A stretch of DNA of 64,000 nucleotides, from assembly GCF_932294415.1 (NCBI RefSeq), contig NC_065542.1, forward strand, positions 46,217,942-46,281,941. Direction: 5' to 3'. Shown one piece after another: positions 26,452-37,379 of this stretch (its first letter is position 1; the number at the start of each line of letters is the position of its first letter). The DNA is from Quercus robur. Taxonomy: Eukaryota; Streptophyta; Magnoliopsida; Fagales; Fagaceae. Both the position numbers and the translations under genes were made by a program. The notes below the pieces were generated by a model. That model ran no database searches. It saw only the letters and a program-made list of their open reading frames with translations, and was not told the DNA's origin.

Positions 26452-28015
26452 CTAGAGATTGCCTTTCTTGAGTTGCTGGCGAGTGATGTGGCAATTGATC
26501 TCAATGTGCTTGGTGCATTTATGGAAGACATTGTTATGAGCAATGTAGATAGTACTACGATTATCACAATAAAGAGGAGTGGAAGTGGGCTGTGGAGCAT
26601 CCGTGTCAGCTAAGAGCCATTGAAGCCAGACAAGCTTGTAGGTGGTGTCAACAAATGCATGATACTCAACCTCAATATTGGAATAGGAAACCATGTCTTG
26701 CTTCTCGCTATGCCATGAGACGAGAAGTACCCAATATGAAACAAAAACCTATGATGGAGCATCGATTAGTCGGATCACCTGCCCAATTCACATCTGAATA
26801 AGCATGGAACTCGAGAGAAGACCGAGAGGAGTAGAGAAAACCATGATAAAGTGTGCCCTTGACATATCAGAGAATCTGAAGAATAGCAGCATAATGAACA
26901 GAACGAGGGGTGTCCATGAACTTACTAACCAAATTCATGGCATGTGAAATATTCGGGCGAGTGACAGCGAGATAGATTAGAATACCAACTAGCTGACGAT
27001 AACGAGTAGCATCTGAGATAGGTTCACCATTCAAGGGTGTGAGCTTGGCATTGTATTCCAAGGGAGTGGAAACAGTTTTGTTGTTTGTGATACCGGCCTT
27101 GGAGAGAAGGTCAGAAGCATATTTAGCTTGGGAAAGATAGTATCCATCAAAGGGTGAGGTAACCTCAAGCCCAAGAAAATAGCTGAGAGTGCCCAAATCT
27201 TTCATCTCAAAATGCTGACTAAGGAAGTGCTGAAGAGAGTGGATACCTGCAGAATCATCTCCAATAATAATCATGTCATCAACATAAAGAAGAATAAGAA
27301 TGATACCAGCAGAGGATCTTTGAACGAAGAGAGTAGTGTCATGAGGACTCGAAGTGAAGCCCTGCTAAGTAACAACTGAGCTAAACTTTTCAAATCAAGC
27401 CCGAGGAGCCTGCTTGAGGCCACAAAGAGCATGACGAAGGTGACAAATTTGATGGCCTGAGTGAGTATAGCTAGGGGGTGGTTGCATGTACACTTCTTCT
27501 TGGAGGTCTCCATTAAGGAAAACGTTCTTCACATCCATCTGATAAAGAGGCCAACGGTGAATGGCAGCCACATCAATGAGACATTTGACAGATGTAAGGT
27601 TAGCAATAGGAGCAAAATTTTCCTCATAGTCAATGCCATATTCTTGAGTAAAGCCTTTCGCAATGAGGCGAGCTATGTATCGTTCAATAGATCCATCAGC
27701 CTTGGTTTTGATCTTGTAAACCCACCTATAACCTACTACAGACTGAATAGGAGGCAAATCAACTAGATCCCAAGTGTGATTTTTGTGATGGACATCTAGT
27801 TCTTCGGACATAGCTTGTTGCCAAAGAGGGTCAGTATGTGCCTCACGATAGGTGTGAGGCTCATAGAGGGTGGCAAGAGTAAAAGAGCAGTGATGATCAG
27901 TGGGATAAGGAGGAATGCTTACCTGAGTAGAGCAACAAAGGTTAGGACCAACAAGAGGCTCAGGGGACAATGGTGCCGTAAGATCTAGGACAGGCGAGTC
28001 ATGTGTCGGGAACAA
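26452..28015 (-). pseudogene. Reverse transcriptase and RNase H of the 26-31 kb Copia element
   Basis: RT motifs seen are HTWDLVDLPP, GYRWVYKIKTKADGSIERY, QMDVKNVFLNGDLQEEVYM and the catalytic LYVDDMIII (near 27,290). RNase H follows at 26694-26452 (STPLYCDNRSTIYIAHNNV) in another frame. A UGA replaces the Trp of the conserved PRAW at about 27,394, a second in-frame stop lies near 27,366, and a frameshift precedes RNase H. It cannot make a full Pol. Confidence 0.88.
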
Positions 28016-28524
28016 AACTGGAGATGAGTTGTCAGGAGAGGCAGCCTATGTTGCAGCCTATGTTGAAGAATCTTCCACAAATTCAAGATAAAAAGGGAGG
28101 AAAAGATTAGTAAAAATGAGAGACTCTGAGGAAGAGGACACATGAAATTGCTGGAGACTCGTGAAAGGATGTGTTCCCAGAACTCAACATGACGGGAGAC
28201 ATGAAGGCGATGAGTGATGGGGTCATAGCTACGAAAACCCTTTTGGGATACATCATATCCAAGGAAGCAACAGAGACAAGCATGAGGTTGGAGCTTTGTT
28301 CGTTCATGAGGAGGAAGAGAGACAAAACAAGCACAACCAAAAGCCCAAAAAGATGAGTAGTCAGGGGTTTGACCATAAAGGAGCTCAAAGGGTGATTTGT
28401 TATGCGTGGTCGGTGATGGAACACGATTAATGGTGCAAACAGCAGTAAGTGCTACCTCACCCCAAAAGCGCTTAGGAATAGAGGCAAACAATATCAAGAA
28501 TGTGATGGTGTTTTCGTTCTGCAT
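27985..28524 (-). pseudogene. Integrase C-terminal region of the 26-31 kb Copia element
   Basis: The segment encodes the region after the DDE core: FWGEVALTAVCTINRVPS, ELLYGQTPDYS and FGCACFVSLPPHERTKL, ending in a Ser-rich linker. A frame change separates it from the reverse transcriptase. Confidence 0.8.
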
Positions 28525-28770
28525 GACGATTTTGTTGAGAGGTGTAAGGACAAGTTCGGTGGGGGAGAGTACATTTGCTATCTAAAAAGTACAAGAAAGA
28601 TTTATCATTATATTCTTGAGTATTATCTGACTGAAAGATCTTAACGGTGCGATTAAACTATGTTTTAATCATTCTATGAAATGGTTGGTAAATGGACATA
28701 GGTTCAGACCTATGGTGAAGCAGATAAATCCAAGTATATCGAGAAAAATCATCCACAATATGACAAAATA

Positions 28771-29574
28771 TCAAGATCCCCCCTCAGTGGGAACCGGCGT
28801 CGGACCCCAAATATCAAAATGTATAAGATCAAAAGGTTCAGAAGAAAAAGAGTCACTATTATTAAAGGGCAATCTTGTTTGTTTGCCAAAATGACAGGAA
28901 GTACAATCAAATTTTGGAAACTGAATTGAACCTAAATAACCTTGAGAAGCTAACAACTGAAGACAAGATAAAGATGTATGACCAAGACGAGCATGCCATA
29001 AATCAGGCGAGAGGGTGGTAGTAATAACAACAGCAGAAACAACTTGTGAAAGAATCTTCAAGTCGTGAACCTCAAGCATACATCCAACCTTACGTCCTGT
29101 CCCAAGCACTTGACCCATCCAGGGATCTTGCACATCCACACCATGATTAGTAAATAGAATATCTACTCCTAATTCACAGAGTTGACCAACAGAAAGTAAA
29201 TTGAGGGACAATTTTGGAATATGAAAAGTGTCACTAAGGGATAAACTAGGAGTAGAGATTGTTCCTTTATGAATAACAAGCATAAGAGTTCCATTAGCAG
29301 TGTAAATAGAGATAGGATGTGCTAAGGATGCCTTATCAGAGAATTGTGATTCATCAGGGGTCATATGGTTACAACATGCAGTATCAAAAAACCAAGAATG
29401 GTTACTTGAAGTGACAAAAAGGGCAGTGGAATTTTGGGATAAAACCTTTTGAAATATTGCCTCAATATCAGCTGTAGTAAGTAAGGAAGCTAAAGATGGA
29501 CCTGTAGGAACCGATAGATTTGAGGGACACATAGCAGCTGCCTGAGAAGGAGGAGCTTTATTATGCTCTTGCAT
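28771..29574 (-). pseudogene. Protease and pre-integrase region of the 26-31 kb Copia element
   Basis: The reading covers the aspartic protease (DTACCNHMTP in place of the usual DSG/DSA motif), the pre-integrase HHCC zinc finger (WHARLGHTS, then CTSCHFGKQ) and the start of the integrase core (DLIHFDIWGP). It stops at 28771. The core continues in the same frame with further stops through about 28,560. Confidence 0.85.
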
Positions 29575-29833
29575 GAATATTTGCAGTTTGCGACAAACAG
29601 ATATATCATGGCCCTTGGCATGGCAAAACCCATAGCGAGTACCTTTCGAAGATTGAGAGGAGGGATGCCCAGAGTTGAATCGTGGAGGGGTAGTGATAGC
29701 AGCAATGGAAGGCTATGGAGGAAGAGAGGGTGTAGCTAACACATGGTCAGAGGATTATGTGTGATAAGTATGCTGATGATTCTCCTCAGATATGAGCTTC
29801 TTGACTGCAGCATCAAGAGAAGGGAGTAGGAGA

Positions 29834-30193
29834 TCAGCTAAGCATAGAAGCTTTAGTAGGCTCAAAATCCTCACGTAAACCCATCATGAAATGCATAAAT
29901 TGACGATGATCCCGATATTTGGCAAAAAGCTCAATGTCCTTAGGATATCGTAATGGAGGATCTGCAGCAGAAAGTTGTTCCCACATAGAAGAAGTCTGAG
30001 AATAATAATTAGAAATAAACTGACCTATCTCTTGGCGCATTTGATAAAACTTTGATTCAATGTGAAACTCTAGGCTTGAATCATTAGTGCAATTGTAGCG
30101 ATTGGACAGAAATATCCAAGTAGCCGCAGCAGTACCAAGACGAGGAAGAAGACTATGAATGGAAGATATAGAGGTATTGATAAACCAAGACAA
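29834..30193 (-). pseudogene. Gag fragment of the 26-31 kb Copia element
   Basis: The 119-residue reading has the usual Copia gag (UBN2-like) pattern: WIFLSNRYN, then a run of SKFYQMRQEIGQFISNYYS and FMMGLREDFEPTKASML. A stop ends it before the zinc-knuckle part, which continues in another frame near 29,640-29,590 as FCHAKGHDISVC, with the first Cys of the knuckle missing. Confidence 0.8.
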
Positions 30194-30559
30194 AATCTTA
30201 CTCTAAATACTTTCCCATTCCTCTAGGCGTGCTTCATAATCATCCTCAGTAACAGTAGTTTTAGAGGCATCGACATCAGTTGCAGCTTTGGACTTAGGTA
30301 TTGGAATTGGCTTGGGAATTGAACCAGTTACATAACACCATAGTTTGCGACCCTTGAGAAAGATAGTCATATTCTGAGACCATGCATGATAGGTAGTAGG
30401 ACCATCCAGGATAATGGTGATAGGACGTACAATGACTCATTCGTTTTCTTGAGCTATAACGAAGAAAATGACCAAAAGAGGGATTTAGAGACCTCAAACG
30501 AAGAAACAGAACCCAAAATCGGAATCTACACGAAAAATTGAGCAAGATAGGCACTGTTG

Positions 30560-31050
30560 AAAAATATTGACTTTTGGTCAAAAGTTAATAGAAAAGTCAA
30601 CGGTCAACTGTAGAAAAGTCAACGGCTGACATGTGCTGATGACGCGAGGTGCTGACGTACGCTGATGATGCAGATGTTGACGTGTGCTGGATGATGTTCC
30701 CCTAGGGCTGACGTGGAGTGACACTGACAGGCTTAGGCGTGTGGAGGTGCAGTAACTGGTGCGTGTAGTGTGTGTGAGCTGCTGGTGGCACGTGTTTGAC
30801 AGTCAAAAGCTTCAGGCAACACGTGTTAGGTCATTTATGGCTGTTCTTGGTTGGGTTTGCTTGAGATTGGCTGTTTTGTCACGCTATGCCTTTGCTTTGG
30901 CAGTTTGATGAACATAATGATGAGATACGAGAGTTGTAGGGACTGTGGATGTGATGGCGGTAGCTTGCTTCTGACAGTGGCTACTGGATGAAGGCGAGGG
31001 CAGCGGAAGAGCGCCGAAGATGACCACAGGAACTAGAATGTCAAAGCAAT
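30560..31050 (-). promoter_or_regulatory. Leader of the 26-31 kb Copia element with TGACG motifs
   Basis: Between the primer-binding site and gag there is a GC-richer leader. TGACGT occurs at about 30653, 30678 and 30709, with a TGACG near 30639. Several TTGAC-type W-box cores in both orientations lie at 30570-30625. The Copia element at 48.7-53.2 kb has a comparable cluster in the same place. Confidence 0.45.
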
Positions 31051-32092
31051 GGCTCTGATACCATGTTAAGAATATAAAGTAAGAGAGAGAAAGACTGAAT
31101 AGTCTATATATTTTGTGTAAATAACATTGTACAATAGAGAGTCTTATATAAGCTAAGTATGTGTGAAGTACAAGTAATATGGGTGTACTACAAGTACAGT
31201 ATACTGGGTTAGGCCCGATGGGCTAGACTAAACTAAGCTATATACTAACAGAGAGATTGGAAGCTAGAGTGAGTAACTTGGCTTTTATGAACACGAGACA
31301 ATAATAAATGTTCAAAGAAATGCTATAGATGCAATTGCGATGCTTGACCGCCTTGATCAAATTGTGGGTAATCAAAATTGCGATCATGCAAAAAGTTCCC
31401 ATAAACAAGGTGAGATGAGAGGATCCAACCAAGGACTAACAAATTCGAGTTGTGTTATCTTTCCATAGGTCGCTATAATCGAGTCTTCATGTTTCAATGG
31501 CATTGGAGGGCTCACAAAGTATTGGCAAAGATTACAAGTCTATGCAACCAAAAAGTAGTAAAGATGCGTAAGGGTGCAAAACTACGGTCACACAATAAAA
31601 AGGTTTTGGCCTTCATAAACTCTACATTGTTCACTACTTCACCCACGAAAACTACACATTTTTTTAGGTTGATATGTAAAAAACTAAAGAGAAGTACTTC
31701 GTAGAGAAGGAAGAAGAAGACCTTCGAAGACCCTTGGGGATGAGTATTTTCAAGAGTCAAGGAATGTTATGTAGCTTTATTTTATTTAATTTTTCATTTT
31801 AGGATTGAATTTTTGTTCATTCTCAAAAGGATTGAATTTTTGTTATTAAGAGTTGGATAATTAAATAATGATACAATAAAATGAGGTTTCATTTGTTAAT
31901 ATATATATAAAAAAGGTTTCATTTGAATTTGAATGTTACTTTATCTAAATTAATAAAAGAAGGTTGAAAAAAAAAATTATTGAGTGAGGTTTTCACTTTG
32001 GAGGTCTGAAATCCATGAAAGTAGTTTATTTATCAAATTAGGAGGTCTTGGTTCACATGAAGTAACCAACAAAATAATTGGGTCCATAACAC

Positions 32093-32391
32093 TATGTTGC
32101 ATCACATTTTCACCAATTCTTAGGTGACCAATGACATGTAATGTGGTTGATCACCTATGTCTTCACCACATTAGAATATTTCCTCTTGTGGGGGTAGCGT
32201 GGGGGTTGGGGTATAAGAGTTGGGGTTCGGGTCTCCTAAATGGAGTTTCACACGCATACACTTAGATTAGAGATTAAAGTAAGATTTCTATATCAGATAA
32301 AAAGAAGAAGTAAAAAACTAAGATCATACCACATCATCAATCCACCCACCTAACCTTAGAATAAGGTTTTCCAAGTCAATATTATTAGACT
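32093..32391. other. Spacer with partial SINE, then start of tandem unit 1
   Basis: At about 32,190-32,320 there is a degraded copy of the local SINE family (GGGGTTCGGGTCTCC B-box-like block, then CACACGCATACACTTAGATTAGAG). Homology to the tandem units starts near 32,330 (ACCTAACCTTAGAATAAGG). Confidence 0.55.
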
Positions 32392-33454
32392 TGAAAACTT
32401 AGATTTGTGCTAAAACACAAGAGTTTGTTCAGACCCCCAATTAAAAATTATGGCTAGATTGCTTTTACTATAACTTAAACAAAGTGCGGAACAAGAGTAA
32501 ATAAACACAATGAATTGATAACACTACCCTAAGCCATATTCATCCATCATCAACAATAAAATGAAAGCTTAAAGAGTAGGGAAGAGAGATGCTAACACAA
32601 GATAACACTAAGACGTGTTATCACAGAGGAAACCGAAGAATTCGGCGAAAAAACTCTCCGCGACCCTCCAAGTCGAAATTGATTCACTAGAGAATAAAGT
32701 TGGAGTATACGAATAACAGAAGACCCTCCAAGCCTAATCTACTCCATGTACTTGAGCCTTCCAAGTTCCTGCTACCAACGGACTTTTGGAGTCTTGTCTT
32801 CTCTAACTTTCCAGATCCCACAATTCAGCCCGATTGCATCCGCCAATAAATGGCTCCTTTCAATACTTCCCAATAGCACCAAATTCTCACTTAACACTCA
32901 GAATGGGTGTGGTAAGTATTTGGGCTAACAACCTCTAAAGGATCTAGAGATGGAGAGATAGGAGTTTAAGGAAACCCACAAGGAAATGTGTATATGATTG
33001 TGGGTATAACAATCTCTAACTCTCAAGTGTATTTGCTAGGGTTTTCTCTCTGAAAAACACTTTATACAATTTGTTGGTAATGAGGGTATATATAGTGTGG
33101 GTAAAGAATTTGGTAAAGAAATAAACTTTTTGCCAAACAGAGAGTTTTGTGGGTACTTTGTAGGATGACCTTTCTGGCAAAACACTCGCGAACTTGACAG
33201 CCTGACATGCCTTTTCAGGTTCCAGTCATGTGCTTCACACGTGGCCTTTTCGTGGGTTGCTTCTCGCGAGCTACTCGTGAGCTAGTTGCAAATTCCACTG
33301 ATTCATCTTTTGAAGCTTGATTCTTCACCGATCTCTCACATTCATCCCTTACAAATAAACCCACATACATACAGGGAAATGATTGAGGAAATTACAACCA
33401 AATTTGGTACAGAATTAAAGTCAACACAAGATAATTGGAAATCACAACTTTACA
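32392..33454 (-). mobile_element. Solo LTR, family 1, copy a
   Basis: A 1063-bp segment runs from TGAAAACTTAGATTTG to AACTTTACA and is flanked by AGACT at 32387-32391 and 33455-33459. Unit 2 has the empty site with one AGACT at 54074-54078. It is the reverse complement of the 59117-60210 LTR, with a minus-strand TATATATA box near 33,090. No internal retrotransposon sequence remains. Confidence 0.88.
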
Positions 33455-35566
33455 AGACTCATTCATGTTAATTACTATTGCACACCCTTTGCGCATGATG
33501 ATCATTCCACAAGTATAAGTGATGGTCACTCCACAAGTATACATGCTAATGATTGAACCTTGTAGGAAAATATTGTATTCACCTAACAATTGAACCTTCT
33601 TTTTTCTCTTTGTGAGACTGTTGTTTCACGGTGGATGAAGGGTTTTTACATTTTTGTGAGATTAACTTTAGAAGCTCAGCACCATTTTCAAAAGAAGAAA
33701 TGTTTTCCTCTTTTTATAATAGAACCATCACTTTGTCTTGTTTCCATGATCCTTTAATTTATTACTCGGAGAATCATATATAATTTTACTGTATGCATAT
33801 TCTTTTTTATTTTTTGGCTAAGTACTGTATGCGTTTTCAAATCAAGGTGGAGAAAACACTCTTATTACTACTAAATAATATATTTGAGCTCATTTAGAAG
33901 CATTTATTTAGAAGGTTATTTCAATACTATAACAAATTAGTTCTGTTGAATAAATATATACTTTACTAGAGGTCATGTAGACACATACCTTTGGTGGAGC
34001 AGATCACCAAATTGCCGGATCTTTCACTTTACTTGCTTTACGAACTCCTCACGATCTCCTTTGTGGAACACCTCCAAGTCGCAGGAAAGGCTACTAGAGT
34101 CTCTCCTAGTTTCCACGCTCCAAATTCTAGGGAACAGTAGATGATGTCCCAGAGAGACGGCTTATTTTGAGAGAGCACTCAAAACTATACGTATGTTTTC
34201 TCACTGTGTCTAACCACTATCTGACTAATGTAGGAGTATTTAAATACTAGTAGAGATTCACTTACTATCAGATATATGTGATCCCTAAAAGATCTCATCT
34301 TTTAAATTTAAATGACTCCACTACTGATATTGATAACTCATATTAATATCTGTTAAGTTCAAATTTAAACTCACTTATCAGATAACCCATGTGGACGATC
34401 CATGGGCCATGGTTTATGGGTTGGACCAAAACTAGCCCAATTTCTAACATCTCTCACTCGTCCACACTGGGTACTATAGTCAGAACTAGCTCCTCTCAAT
34501 CTTTTGTCCAATCCTCTCTTTATACAGAAAAATGGAGTGTGCGACCTGACGAGAAGGTGTAGGGTAGGAGTACTATATTAAGTCACCATCTAAACTAACA
34601 TAGTACATCACTCATTGTATCTCGTCTATGCCCCAGATTATTTGATCACACCCGATCAAGTTTCTTTAATCCCTCATGAGTTCAAAACTCAAAGCAACAC
34701 TTGATCCTATACCATATAATATGCTCATGATTATGTTGAAAAACAAATTCCTCATAATCGCCCGGGCTATGAGCCATAAAATAAATGGTGTGTTCTAAAT
34801 AATCTTCCCCAGACACTCATGTCAACTCATTTACACTTGACCGCTTTCTTAGACATGCTCCGCGAGACCGTATATATCATGGCCCTGAGATGACATGCTA
34901 AAGTAGCGACATCAAACATTCACTTCATGACATAATTCTAGGTCGAAAAAGGGCACAGAATGGACCATATAATGGTCGACTAGGGCTCACATAGTGACGG
35001 AGTAGGGATCTGTCCAATCACTCCCTTAATTGGTCGGCTATAGCACATACAGTATAATTTGTATGCTACGGCGGAGCGCCCACTCAACTGGGCTTGTCAC
35101 ACTCAAACACCGTACGAATCTTAGTCCAATTGCCACAAAAGCAACTAACCTGAGTTTCTCAGCACAGTTACACATCAAGTTCCTGTCCAAGATCTCACAT
35201 TTGGCTTTATTCAGGCTTCATGAAGTTGTGGATACACTTCAAGTGCGACTCCCATAAGTCTCATCTTAGCCTAGCTAAGGCGACATTCATTATATTATCT
35301 TGCACGCCTCCCTAAGCGTTAAGATGATCACTTACTTGATTTACAGAAAAAACAAAGTGATCACTATGTCTCATCCTGCTCGCTACTCAAGCGCTAGGGT
35401 GATCGTCTATGTGAGTAGACCGATCTAAGCCTGGTGACATATTCTTAAATAACGTGTGCTCAGTATGCAATATCAATTACATCACAAGATAAATCAAAAT
35501 GAATAACATCATTATTGCATAAAGTATGAATAAACATAAATGTCCATAAGGTATCCAAAAAACATA

Positions 35567-36118
35567 TCAAATCCTACAAAGTCCCAAACTCCTAACATGA
35601 GCCTGAAAGACATCTCTAGCAATGGCTTTCGTAAGTGGATCAGCCACCATCTTGCTAGTGGAGATATGTTGGAGGATCACCTCTCCTTGTGTAATAGCAA
35701 GACGAATGTAGTTATAACGAGTCTGTATGTGTTTGCTTTTGCTATGATACTTAGGATCTTTAGCATGAGACAAGGCTGCCATATTATCACAATACATCTT
35801 TACAGCTTCATCTGCAAGAGATGTCACCCTTAGGCTTTGGAAAAATCTCTTTAACCAAACAGCTTCTTGTGCTGCTGCTGAACAAGCAACATACTCAGAC
35901 TCCATTGTGGATAAAGCAATGCAAGACTGTTTCTTACTGCACCAAGAGATAGCTGCACCACTAAGTAGAAATGCATAACCTGTAGTGGACTTGCGCTCAT
36001 CTTTATCATTGGCCTAGTCAGCATCAGAATATCCTTTCAATCTCAAATCTTCACCCTGATAGCAAAGAATGAGATCCGATGTCCCACGAAGGTATCGAAA
36101 AATCCTCTTAACTGCTTG
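35567..36118 (-). pseudogene. RNase H of the 7.9-kb Copia element
   Basis: After the TGA the same frame reads KRIFRYLRGTSD and YSDAD, then a TAG near 36,012 at the usual Trp, then [17 protein letters not shown]. It continues as an open RNase H C-terminus from 35905 to 35567 ([40 protein letters not shown]). Two Trp-to-stop changes separate otherwise intact blocks. Confidence 0.88.
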
Positions 36119-37240
36119 TCAATGAACAGGTCCTGGATTACTTTGATAACGACTAACCATACCAACTGCAAAATAGATGTCTGGTCGAGTACACAACATA
36201 GCATACATCAGACTTCCAACTGCACTTGCATAGGGAACTCTTGCCATCTCTCTCTTTTCCTTTTTTGATTTAGGGCAATCTTCATGGCTTAATGTATGTC
36301 CCTTCTCAATTGGAGTGTCTATGGGTTTGGAATTATGCATACGGAATCGCTCTAAGATCATCTTTATGTAAGTTTCTTGAGACAAAACAAGAAGCTTCTT
36401 TGAGCGATCCCTGAAAATCTTAACTCCAAGCACATAATTAGCCTCTCCCATGTCCTTCATTTCAAAAATAGAGGACAACCACCTTTTGGTGGTGACAATC
36501 ATCTCCATGTCATTTCCAGCCAACAAAATGTCGTCCATATACAAAGACAGGATAAGTAAACTCTTTCCTGATCGTTTGACATACACACAATGGTCTTCTT
36601 CCATCATTTCGAAACCAATCGAAATAATAGCCTTATGAAATTTGAAATACCATTGTCTAGACGCTTGCTTTAGGCCATAAATGGAACGTTTAAGGCGGCA
36701 CACTTTGCGCCCTTGTTCCTTGACCTTAAAGCCAATAGGTTGATCCATATAGATCTCCTCGTCTAGTTCTCCATTGAGAAATGCAGTCTTTACATCCATT
36801 TGGAAGAGTTCCAAATCCAAATGTGCAACAATAGCCAGAATAAGGCGAATAGAGACAAATCTCACTACTGGGGAGAAAGTCTCTTCATAGTCTATCCCTT
36901 CTCTTTGGGTATAGCCTTTCGCCATGAGACGAGCCTTATATTTGTCAATCGATCCATCTGCCTTGCACTTTATTTTTAAGACCCACTTGTTTCCAATGGT
37001 CTTGCGCCCAGGTGGAAGGTTAACCAACTCCCAAACTTGATTCTTTGCCATAGAATCCATCTCATCCCTCATGGCAACTATCCATTCATGTGAAGCAGGT
37101 GAAGCTAATGCTTTCTCATAGGAAGCAGGCTTATCAAGGTCCAGTGAATCACATATAAAAGATTCCCCCTCAATCTCAAAATGACGACGGGGGAATAGTT
37201 CCACGTTCACTTCTACGTACCTTGGATCCTTGTGTGTCAC
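36119..37240 (-). pseudogene. Reverse transcriptase of the 7.9-kb Copia element
   Basis: RT motifs are all present: NQVWELVNLPPGRKTIGNKW, QMDVKTAFLNGELDEEIYM, GLKQASRQWYFKFH and catalytic YMDDILLAG, then the connection SAVGSLMYAMLCTRPDI. The reading stops at TGA 36119-36121, where the family has Trp in the phrase VHWQAVKRI. Decay looks like TGG to TGA, a C-to-T change on the opposite strand. Confidence 0.93.
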
Positions 37241-37379
37241 TATCTAGTGGTTTGCTCCCACTAGGAGCAAAATCACTCCCACTATCTTTGGCGATTTCAG
37301 GATGAAGTTGTGATTCTCCACCCTCGCCCAAAGATGGTATGACACCTTCAAGTTCTTGCAGCTCATAAAGCTGAAGATC

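Larger units (their letters stand above)
26135..31250 (-). mobile_element. Copia LTR retrotransposon nested in the older element
   Basis: LTRs of 187 bp (26135-26321 and 31064-31250) differ at about 16 positions by eye. The 5-bp target duplication is GAGAG (26130-26134 and 31251-31255). Next to the right LTR, GGCTCTGATACCA (31051-31063) is the minus-strand initiator-Met primer-binding site. A purine-rich tract, GAGAAGGGA on the minus strand, abuts the left LTR. The order gag, protease, integrase, reverse transcriptase, RNase H on the minus strand identifies Ty1/Copia. Several stops and frameshifts inactivate it. Confidence 0.93.
25750..32092 (+). mobile_element. Old small LTR element, host of a nested Copia insertion
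   Basis: Diverged LTRs at 25750-26092 and 31765-32092 share TGTTAYGTA starts, CATTTATCAAATTAGGA and GGGTCCATAACA ends. The left LTR is followed by TGGTATCAGAGC (26095-26106), the primer-binding site for initiator tRNA-Met. Flanks TTATG (25745-25749) and CTATG (32093-32097) look like a target duplication with one change. After removal of the nested element (26135-31250 plus one copy of its duplication) only about 1.2 kb remains, with a degenerate gag-like stretch (MERLEARVSNLAF at its start) full of stops. It is therefore a miniature or deletion derivative. A superfamily cannot be assigned. Confidence 0.75.

Noticed and set aside
34450..35560. Possible env-like gene between RNase H and the 3' LTR of the 7.9-kb Copia element
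   Set aside because: No long reading, signal peptide or membrane segment is present on the minus strand.
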